Shown: piece after piece, positions 1 through 6,780 of the stretch
How the letters are laid out: each line of letters opens with the position of its first letter
How positions within the stretch are numbered: position 1 is the first letter of the stretch
Assembly (NCBI GenBank): GCA_027343725.1
Contig: DAHWKH010000125.1
Span: 1 to 8,225, forward strand
DNA length: 8,225 nucleotides
Direction of reading: 5' to 3'
From: Acidiferrobacteraceae bacterium
Lineage (GTDB): Bacteria; Pseudomonadota; Gammaproteobacteria; Acidiferrobacterales; Acidiferrobacteraceae
Notes under the pieces: generated by a model
Told to the model about the DNA's origin: nothing
Databases searched by the model: none
Seen by the model: only the letters and a program-made list of their open reading frames with translations
Made by a program: the position numbers and the translations under genes

Positions 1-109
1 AATCCAATTCAGAGATGGTGTCGAGGTGACAGACGTCGATCAGGCTGCCGCTTGATTCACTCAGCCAAACACCAGATTTGACAATAACTCTCCTCCGGCT
101 TGTGACGGC

Positions 110-132
110 TTTACCGTCAGGTTTTACCGTCA
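110..132 (+). repeat. Tandem pair of TTTACCGTCA boxes
   Basis: Two exact copies of TTTACCGTCA lie at 110-119 and 123-132, 13 bp apart start to start. The first is also the right arm of a small inverted repeat: TGACGG at 103-108 pairs with CCGTCA at 114-119. The same box recurs further right in palindromic and degenerate form. Such spaced direct boxes are typical of protein-binding arrays such as recombinase arm sites, transposase end sites or iterons; which protein binds here cannot be told. Confidence 0.7.
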
Positions 133-191
133 AGGACCTGGAGACCTGCTGATGCCCGGAAAGCCGCATAAAACAAGCATTCCCGAGAAGG

Positions 192-216
192 CTTTTACCG
201 TCAAAGACGGTAAAAG
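192..216. repeat. Perfect palindrome built from the TTTACCGTC box
   Basis: CTTTTACCGTC at 192-202 and its exact complement GACGGTAAAAG at 206-216 flank a 3-nt AAA centre. The arms contain the same box that is directly repeated at 110-132 and 257-278, so this is a head-to-head copy pair and not an unrelated hairpin. Neither strand has a T-run after it, so it is unlikely to be an intrinsic terminator. A dimeric DNA-binding protein site is more likely. Confidence 0.75.
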
Positions 217-256
217 TCTGAATAGTGAACGAGAGTGTCTTAATCCGGCCTCGATT

Positions 257-278
257 TTTACCGTTAGTTCTACCGCCA
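257..278 (+). repeat. Degenerate pair of TTTACCGTCA-like boxes
   Basis: TTTACCGTTA at 257-266 (one mismatch from the box) and TCTACCGCCA at 269-278 (two mismatches) are 12 bp apart start to start, close to the 13-bp spacing of the exact pair at 110-132. A T-run (280-285) follows directly. The similar spacing supports a functional array, though degenerate copies are individually weak evidence. Confidence 0.5.
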
Positions 279-296
279 ATTTTTTCTGCTAGCCGG

Positions 297-313
297 CGAT
301 AGCCACCGATAGC
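297..313 (+). repeat. First pair of CGATAGC boxes, 10-bp period
   Basis: Two exact CGATAGC copies lie at 297-303 and 307-313, exactly 10 bp apart, i.e. on the same face of the DNA helix. A second pair with the same period lies at 360-376 and another related heptamer lies in the last codons of guaA (405-411). The spacing fits a protein-binding site; the binding protein is not known. Confidence 0.6.
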
Positions 314-359
314 TGTCGTAACGCATTTATTTATAAATCCACACGTTATGGAAGTTTTT

Positions 360-376
360 CGATAGCTGGCGATAGT
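360..376 (+). repeat. Second pair of CGATAGC/T boxes, 10-bp period
   Basis: CGATAGC at 360-366 and CGATAGT at 370-376 repeat the 10-bp spacing of the pair at 297-313. The first box with its flank reads TCGATAGCTGGC (359-370), which differs by one inserted base from TCGATAGTGGC at 404-414 inside the guaA 3' end. That resemblance makes these boxes candidates for recombinase core or arm sites next to an attachment site, but the match is short. Confidence 0.55.
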
Positions 377-393
377 CCTCGAAGGACGTAAAT

Positions 394-1977
<1,584 letters not shown>

Positions 1978-1978
1978 C

Positions 1979-3433
1979 TCAACCCCGCTGGTAATTGGGC
2001 GGTTCTTTGGTGATCGCCACGTCATGCACGTGGCTCTCGTGAATCCCCGCATGGGTGATGCGCACGAACGAGGCGTTCCGCATGGTCTTCAGGTCCGGGC
2101 TCCCGGTATAGCCCATGCTCGCGCGCACGCCCCCGACCAATTGGTAAATGATATGGACCAGCGATCCGCGATACGGCACGCGCCCCTCGATCCCCTCGGG
2201 GACCAGCTTTTCGGGGGCCCCGTCCTCCTGGAAGTACCGATCACTGGACCCCTCCTGCATGGCGCCCAGGGATCCCATGCCCCGGTAGGTCTTGTACGAC
2301 CGCCCCTGATACAGCTCGACGGTCCCCGGGGCCTCGTCGGTGCCGGCAAACAGGCTCCCGATCATGACCGTGTGGGCCCCGGCCGCCAGGGCCTTGGCGA
2401 TATCGCCGGAATACCGGATCCCGCCGTCGCTGATCAGCGGGACATCCGTTCCGGCCAGCGCCTGGGCGACGTTATCGATGGCCGTGATCTGCGGTACGCC
2501 GACACCGGCCACGATGCGCGTCGTGCAGATGGAGCCGGGCCCGATCCCTACCTTGACCGCATCGACGCCGGCGTCCATCAACGCGCGCGCCGCGTCGCCG
2601 GTCGCGATATTGCCCCCGATCACCTCGGCGTTCGGAAAGGTCTTCTTGATCCAGCGCACGCGCTCCAGGACGCCTTCCGAATGGCCGTGCGCGGTATCCA
2701 CCACGAGCACGTCCACCTCGGCCTCCAAAAGCCGTTCGACGCGCTCCTCGGTCCCGGCCCCCACGCCCACGGCCGCCCCCACGATCAGGCGTCCCTTGCC
2801 GTCTTTCACGGCGTTCGGTTTCTCGGTCGACTTCTGGATGTCCTTGACCGTCACGAGCCCCTTCAGGCGGAAATGGTCGTCCACGACCAGCACCTTTTCG
2901 ATCCGGTGGCGATGCAGGAGCGCCAGCACCTCGTCGCGGGAGGCGCCCTCCTTGACCGTTACGAGGCGCTCCTTCGGCGTCATGATATTCGCGATCACTT
3001 CATCGTTACGCGTCTCGAAGCGCAAATCCCGACTGGTCACGATGCCCGCCAATCGATCCTTGTCGATGACCGGCACCCCGGAAATATGATGGGTACGCAT
3101 CAGCCCGAGCACCGCGCTCACGGTCATGTCCGGCCGTGCGGTGATGGGGTCGTTGATCACACCGCTCTCGAATTTCTTGACGCGCCGGACCTCATCGGCC
3201 TGACGCGCGGCGCCGAGATTCTTATGGATGATGCCCAACCCGCCTTCCTGGGCAAGACAGATGGCGGCCCGGGCCTCGGTGACCGTATCCATGGCCGCCG
3301 AGAGGATGGGGATATTGAGCCGAATACGGCGCGTAACCGCGGTTTGCAGACTGACGTCCCGGGGCAAAACGCGCGAATGCGCGGGTAGCAACAGGACATC
3401 ATCGAAGGTGAGGGCGTCTTGAACGATTCGCAT
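1979..3433 (-). CDS. guaB: Inosine-5'-monophosphate dehydrogenase
   Basis: Oxidises IMP to XMP with NAD+, the committed and rate-limiting step toward GMP; acts as a cytoplasmic tetramer or octamer. The 484 residues match the usual bacterial length (488 in E. coli). The TIM barrel begins at once with LTFDDVLLLPA, is interrupted by a tandem CBS (Bateman) pair at about 92-205, and resumes with the catalytic loop GPGSICTT, giving the nucleophile Cys303. The mobile flap region with GRSYKTYRGMGSLGAM and SSDRYF follows, and the end VHDVAITKEPPNY is family-typical. It is the first gene of the guaBA operon and its TGA is 1 nt before the guaA ATG. The start at 3433 is dictated by the conserved N-terminus, yet no Shine-Dalgarno sequence precedes it and a consensus -10 box lies only 5 nt upstream, suggesting a leaderless message. 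All expected active-site elements are present. Confidence 0.98.
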   Translation of the reverse strand: MRIVQDALTFDDVLLLPAHSRVLPRDVSLQTAVTRRIRLNIPILSAAMDTVTEARAAICLAQEGGLGIIHKNLGAARQADEVRRVKKFESGVINDPITARPDMTVSAVLGLMRTHHISGVPVIDKDRLAGIVTSRDLRFETRNDEVIANIMTPKERLVTVKEGASRDEVLALLHRHRIEKVLVVDDHFRLKGLVTVKDIQKSTEKPNAVKDGKGRLIVGAAVGVGAGTEERVERLLEAEVDVLVVDTAHGHSEGVLERVRWIKKTFPNAEVIGGNIATGDAARALMDAGVDAVKVGIGPGSICTTRIVAGVGVPQITAIDNVAQALAGTDVPLISDGGIRYSGDIAKALAAGAHTVMIGSLFAGTDEAPGTVELYQGRSYKTYRGMGSLGAMQEGSSDRYFQEDGAPEKLVPEGIEGRVPYRGSLVHIIYQLVGGVRASMGYTGSPDLKTMRNASFVRITHAGIHESHVHDVAITKEPPNYQRG

Positions 3434-3438
3434 GCCGT

Positions 3439-3467
3439 ATTATACGGGGTGCCCGTGCGGTCGTAAA
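3439..3467 (-). promoter_or_regulatory. Predicted guaBA promoter, possibly leaderless
   Basis: On the minus strand a perfect TATAAT (3444-3439) is preceded after 17 nt by TTTACG (3467-3462), which matches four of six -35 consensus bases. Only ACGGC separates the -10 box from the guaB ATG, so transcription would start within the ATG, most plausibly at its A. The -10 box sits inside a 13-bp palindrome (CCGTAT, one base, ATACGG; 3435-3447). I saw no PurR-type GCAAACGTTTGC site. An alternative promoter further upstream (TATTAA near 3513-3508) would give a longer leader but would still lack a ribosome site. Confidence 0.6.
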
Positions 3468-3499
3468 CGCCCGGGCCAGGGACGGGACCGGGGGCGCGC

Positions 3500-3528
3500 T
3501 TTGTGTTTTAATAGTCGTGGTCTATAAC
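3500..3528 (+). promoter_or_regulatory. Predicted sigma70-type promoter for the small lipoprotein gene
   Basis: TATAAC at 3523-3528 is a good -10 box, in an AT-rich pocket within otherwise GC-rich DNA. The best -35 candidates are TTTGTG (3500-3505, 17-nt spacer) or TTGTGT (3501-3506, 16-nt spacer), both weak. The expected start near 3535 gives a leader of about 22 nt that contains the strong ribosome site of the next gene. It is back to back with the guaB promoter. Confidence 0.5.
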
Positions 3529-3556
3529 AGAAAAACCATCACCGAGAGGAGCCTTT

Positions 3557-3865
3557 ATGAAAAAGACCATTCTGGTCGCCGGTTGCGCGCTCGTGCTGGC
3601 CGGCTGCGCCCACATGGGACAAGGCGGGGCGCAAGGGCGGCTTGCGCAAACGCGCCTCAAGCAAGCGGACTTGGCGGTCCAGAAAACCCGCGCCGAGGGC
3701 GCCTTGTGGCTTGCGACACCCCATGAGCTGGCGCTCGCCCGCAAGGCCGCGTCCCAGGGCCGCTACAGCCAGGCCATCAAGGCCGCGAATACGGTCCTCA
3801 CGCAGTGCCGCCTGGCGCAAGAGCAGGCCGCTGCCAACGCCCATCCCAAGCCCTACTACCCCTAA
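3557..3865 (+). CDS. Small predicted lipoprotein, DUF4398-like
   Basis: A 102-residue protein of unknown function. Residues 1-17 form a lipoprotein signal peptide: MKK, a hydrophobic stretch, and the lipobox LAGC with the lipidated cysteine at position 17. The mature part is alanine-rich and helical, with the pattern of a short TPR-like or coiled helical pair: a first helix rich in Leu/Gln/Ala, then HELALARKAASQGRYSQAI. This resembles the DUF4398 family (A..EL..A...A..G.Y..A), which I recognise only by pattern. The protein ends in a Pro/Tyr-rich tail. The start is well supported by AGGAG at 3547-3551, 5 nt before the ATG, and a promoter upstream. The gene lies between guaB and xseA, which are directly divergent in E. 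coli, so it is an addition to the standard order. It is probably anchored in the outer membrane, since Ala and not Asp follows Cys17. Real gene: likely; family: tentative. Confidence 0.82.
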   Translation: MKKTILVAGCALVLAGCAHMGQGGAQGRLAQTRLKQADLAVQKTRAEGALWLATPHELALARKAASQGRYSQAIKAANTVLTQCRLAQEQAAANAHPKPYYP

Positions 3866-3879
3866 CGGCCCCGCGCGCG

Positions 3880-3900
3880 GCCCTGGGCGCGGCCCAGGGC
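3880..3900 (+). terminator. GC-rich hairpin between the lipoprotein gene and xseA
   Basis: GCCCTGGGC (3880-3888) and its perfect complement GCCCAGGGC (3892-3900) flank a GCG loop, forming a very stable 9-bp stem. It is followed by only TTT, then CGCGCTT, so as an intrinsic terminator it has a poor U-tract. It begins 15 nt after the lipoprotein stop and ends 16 nt before the xseA ATG. It may act as a partial terminator that lowers xseA expression relative to the lipoprotein, or protect the upstream message 3' end. Confidence 0.45.
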
Positions 3901-3916
3901 TTTCGCGCTTGCAGCG

Positions 3917-5395
3917 ATGACCCTCCCCCCGGACGGCCCCGTGCGCGCAATCTACACCGTAAGCCGCCTCAATCAGGACGCGCGCGCGCTCCTCGAGGAT
4001 CGCTTCGGGCGCGTGTGGGTAGAGGGCGAGATCGGCGACTGCTCGCAACCCTCCTCCGGCCACATCTATTTCATCCTCAAAGACAGCCGCGCGCAGATCC
4101 GCTGCGCGCTGTTCCGCGGCGCCCAGCGCCTCTGTTGTCCCGCGACCAAGGGCGCGCAGGTCCTGGTGTGTGGGCGCGTCAGTCTCTACGAGGGCCGCGG
4201 AGACTTCCAATTGATCGTCGAACAGATGGAAGATGCGGGCGAAGGGGCCTTGCGCCGGGCCTTCGAGGCCTTGAAGCGCAAACTCGCGGCCGAGGGCCTG
4301 TTCGAGAGCGCGCGCAAGCGCCCCTTGCCGTCCGGTATCCGGCGCATCGGTGTCATCACCTCCCCGGACGGGGCGGTCTGGCACGACATTCTCACCACGC
4401 TCAGACGGCGCTTTCCGGCCATCGCCCTCCTGCTCTACGGAGTGCCGGTCCAAGGCCCGGAGGCCGCCGTCCGGATCGCGGCGGCCTTGGATCTCGCCAA
4501 CGCGCGCGCCGAATGCGACGTCTTGTTGCTGGCCCGCGGCGGCGGCTCCCTCGAGGACTTGTGGCCGTTCAACGAGGAGACGGTGGCGCGCGCCATCGTG
4601 CGCTCGCGGCTCGTCGTGGTGTCGGCGATCGGCCATGAAACCGACGTCACCATCGCCGACTGGGTGGCAGACGTCCGCGCGCCCACACCCACCGCCGCCG
4701 CCGAGCTCCTAAGCCCCGATCAGGCCGCATATCACAAGCGCCGCATGGACGCCGTCCGCCAGTTGCGGCATCTCTGGGAGCGGGCCTTGCGTGAGCGCGT
4801 ACAGCACCTCGATCACCTCAAACAGCGCCTCGGGCTCCCGACGCGCGCGCTCGAGACGCGCCGCGCCCGGGTCACGGCCCTCGAACACCGGCTGCGGCTC
4901 GCGCTGGCGTCCCACCAGGAGCGCCTGCGCACGCGCTGTAGCATGCTCACCCGCGCGCTCGCCCTGAAGTCGCCCGAGGCGCGCCTGCGACGCGACGCCT
5001 TGCGCCTCGCCCCCCTGCCGGGGCGCCTGCGGGCGGCGCTCGAGCGCATGCTGCACGCGCGCCGCGGGGCGCTCGCCGCGTTGCCGGCGAGACTCGCGGC
5101 CTGCCATCCACGCACCACCCTTGCGCGCCTCAAAAAAGACCAGGAGGCCCTCGCCCGGCGCCTCCAGCACGCGGTGGCATCACACCTCGCCGGGCACCGG
5201 ATGCGCCTGACACACGCAACCCACGCCTTGCAGCTCGTGGGACCCGGGGCCTCGCTCAAACGCGGTTATGCCATCGTCACAGACGCGCACGGCCGGATCG
5301 TGGCCGACGCCGCGGGCCGGCGCCCCGGAGAGGCCTTGCGGGTCCAACTCGCCGCCGGAGAGCTCGGGGTCGAGATCAAGACCGTTCAGCCGTAA
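3917..5395 (+). CDS. xseA: Exodeoxyribonuclease VII large subunit
   Basis: Large subunit of exonuclease VII, which degrades single-stranded DNA from both ends into oligonucleotides in complex with several small XseB subunits. The 492 residues exceed the 456 of E. coli mainly through a longer helical region. An OB-fold (about 10-105, with VWVEGEIGDCSQPSSGHIYFILKD) precedes the catalytic domain (about 125-265). The residues I recall as essential in E. coli (Asp155, Arg205, His238, Asp241) correspond to Asp157, Arg207 in ARGGGSLEDLW, His240 and Asp243 in GHETDVTIAD. A long Arg/Leu/Ala-rich helical arm (about 270-445) is followed by the conserved GASLKRGYAIV and a small C-terminal domain. The ATG at 3917 fits the family N-terminus, though no clear ribosome site precedes it; a GTG at 3941 is a less likely start. 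xseB is not adjacent. The 3' end overlaps der on the opposite strand by 10 bp. Confidence 0.97.
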   Translation: MTLPPDGPVRAIYTVSRLNQDARALLEDRFGRVWVEGEIGDCSQPSSGHIYFILKDSRAQIRCALFRGAQRLCCPATKGAQVLVCGRVSLYEGRGDFQLIVEQMEDAGEGALRRAFEALKRKLAAEGLFESARKRPLPSGIRRIGVITSPDGAVWHDILTTLRRRFPAIALLLYGVPVQGPEAAVRIAAALDLANARAECDVLLLARGGGSLEDLWPFNEETVARAIVRSRLVVVSAIGHETDVTIADWVADVRAPTPTAAAELLSPDQAAYHKRRMDAVRQLRHLWERALRERVQHLDHLKQRLGLPTRALETRRARVTALEHRLRLALASHQERLRTRCSMLTRALALKSPEARLRRDALRLAPLPGRLRAALERMLHARRGALAALPARLAACHPRTTLARLKKDQEALARRLQHAVASHLAGHRMRLTHATHALQLVGPGASLKRGYAIVTDAHGRIVADAAGRRPGEALRVQLAAGELGVEIKTVQP

Positions 5396-6780
5396 TGGGC
5401 CTTGCGGAACCGCTTCAAACGGCGCCTCTTGGCCTCCTGGCGCGCCGTCGGCGCCCCTTGCGGGCGGCCGGCGAACGGGTTGTCGCCCTCGCGGAACTCG
5501 ATCTCGACCGGCGTCCCCTCCAACCGGAAGTGCGTGCGCACGCGTTGCGCGAGATAGCGCCGCCAGGCCTCCGGGACCTCGCTCACGAGATTGCCGTGGA
5601 CCACGACGCGCGGGGGATATTTGCCCCCCTGATGCGCGAACTTCGGCTTGATGCGCCGGCCGCGCACCATCGGCGGTGCCGTTGCGGATATGGCGTCTCT
5701 CAGGATGCGGTTCAGCTGCGGGGTCGGCAAGGTGCGCCCGCCGGAGCGATAGGCACGCTCCATGGCAGGAAAGAGTGGCCCGATATGGAGTCCTTCGAGG
5801 GCCGAGATGAAATGCGGCGGGGCAAACGCCAAAAACGGCAGCTTACGCGCGAGTTCGCGCTTGATCCAATCGCGGCGCGCGGCATCGAGCCCCTCCCACT
5901 TGTTCACCACCAGCACAAGCGAGCGCCCCTGCGAGAGGATGTGCCCAGCCAGCGTCACGTCCTGCTCGCCGATCTCCTCGCGCGCGTCACAGACGAGCAA
6001 CACCACGTGGGCGTCGTCCACCGCCTGCAGGGTCTTGGCCACGCTGTAGCGTTCGAGCGGCTCGGTCACGCGCGCGCGCCGGCGGACCCCGGCCGTGTCG
6101 ATCAAGACATAGGCCTTGCCGGATCGCTGAAACGGGACGTACACGCTGTCGCGCGTGGTCCCCGGCAGGTCCGACACCACGACCCGCTCCTCGCCCAACA
6201 ACGCGTTCATGAGCGTGCTTTTGCCGACGTTCGGGCGCCCGGCGATGGCGATGCGCATGCCCTCGTGCGCCGCGGCCTCCGGCTCATCCGCGCCGTGTCC
6301 GGCGAGTGCCGCCGTCATGAGGGCCTCGAGCCCCTGGTGATGGGCGGCGGCGATGCCCACGGGCCGCCCGAGCCCCAAAGCATGGAACTCCGCCGCCGCC
6401 ACGTCCGGGTCGAGGCCTTCGGTCTTGTTGACGGCCAGTACGACACGGCGGTTTAAGGCGCGGATCTCGGCGGCGATCGTCCAATCGTCGACATGCGGGC
6501 CGCTGCGCCCGTCGGTCAGGACCACCACCACGTCGGCCTCGGCGAGCGCGGCCCGGGTCTGCGCGGCGACGCGTTGCCCGAGCCCGTCCGCGGGCCCACC
6601 CAGACCGCCCGTGTCGACCACGATGTACGGCCGCCCGCCGATCCGCCCCTCGCCGTATTGGCGGTCACGCGTCAAGCCCGGCAGGTCCGCCACCAACGCC
6701 TGGCGCGAGCGCGTGAGCGCGTTGAACAAGGTGGACTTTCCGACGTTCGGCCGCCCGACCAATACGACGATGGGCTTCAT
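5386..6780 (-). CDS. der: Ribosome-assembly GTPase Der (EngA)
   Basis: Essential GTPase that assists maturation of the 50S ribosomal subunit. The 464-residue protein has the diagnostic tandem GTPase domains: the first with GRPNVGKST (9-17), DLPGLTRD (32-39), DTGG (56-59) and NKTE (118-121 region); the second with GRPNVGKST (181-189), DLPGTTRD (204-211), DTAG (228-231) and NKWE (293-296). A KH-like domain (about 355-440, PPMVRGRRIKPKFAHQGG) and a strongly basic tail (KRRRLKRFRK) follow. The linker between the G domains is short and lacks the long acidic insert of E. coli Der. Both G4 motifs have Glu where the canonical NKxD has Asp. The ATG at 6780 overlaps the bamB stop as ATGA and has no clear ribosome site of its own, so translation probably depends on bamB. 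A longer upstream frame exists but would run through bamB. Confidence 0.97.
   Translation of the reverse strand: MKPIVVLVGRPNVGKSTLFNALTRSRQALVADLPGLTRDRQYGEGRIGGRPYIVVDTGGLGGPADGLGQRVAAQTRAALAEADVVVVLTDGRSGPHVDDWTIAAEIRALNRRVVLAVNKTEGLDPDVAAAEFHALGLGRPVGIAAAHHQGLEALMTAALAGHGADEPEAAAHEGMRIAIAGRPNVGKSTLMNALLGEERVVVSDLPGTTRDSVYVPFQRSGKAYVLIDTAGVRRRARVTEPLERYSVAKTLQAVDDAHVVLLVCDAREEIGEQDVTLAGHILSQGRSLVLVVNKWEGLDAARRDWIKRELARKLPFLAFAPPHFISALEGLHIGPLFPAMERAYRSGGRTLPTPQLNRILRDAISATAPPMVRGRRIKPKFAHQGGKYPPRVVVHGNLVSEVPEAWRRYLAQRVRTHFRLEGTPVEIEFREGDNPFAGRPQGAPTARQEAKRRRLKRFRKAHYG

Larger units (their letters stand above)
1..393. other. Low-GC repeat-rich region next to guaA, possible end of an integrated element
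   Basis: No complete gene is visible in this stretch on either strand. GC content is about 47% by hand count, against roughly 65-75% in sampled lines of the neighbouring genes, so there is an abrupt compositional break at the guaA stop codon. It contains several TTTACCGTCA-like boxes (110-132, 192-216, 257-278), two pairs of CGATAGC boxes (297-313, 360-376) and an AT-rich 10-bp palindrome, ATTTATAAAT, at 329-338. A short plus-strand frame open from the window edge to a TGA at 53-55 could be the tail of a gene lying to the left. From established knowledge, guaA 3' ends are an integration hotspot for islands carrying tyrosine integrases; that this is such an end is my inference. It could instead be a transposon end or simply a degenerate intergenic region. 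I see no convincing intrinsic terminator for guaA: the minus-strand hairpin at 375-387 (GTCCT, TCG loop, AGGAC) lacks a U-tract. Confidence 0.5.

Noticed and set aside
192..216. Intrinsic terminator at the 25-bp palindrome
   Set aside because: No T-run follows the stem on either strand, and its arms match boxes that are directly repeated nearby, which points to protein binding.
110..278. CRISPR array in the repeat-rich left end
   Set aside because: The repeated unit is only about 10 bp, spacing is irregular apart from close pairs, and one copy is inverted; there are no 20-40 bp repeats with uniform spacers.
3434..3556. Purine riboswitch or PurR operator between guaB and the lipoprotein gene
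   Set aside because: There is no conserved purine-aptamer core and no GCAAACGTTTGC-like dyad; the guaB leader, if any, is too short for a riboswitch.
3539..4636. Minus-strand open frame of 365 codons opposite the lipoprotein gene and xseA
   Set aside because: It covers the clear xseA N-terminal half in antisense, has no ribosome site or recognisable motif, and shows low-complexity Arg/Gly/Ala composition.
5395..6456. Plus-strand open frame of 353 codons opposite der
   Set aside because: It starts at the xseA stop but is antisense to conserved der motifs and has no recognisable domain or signal.
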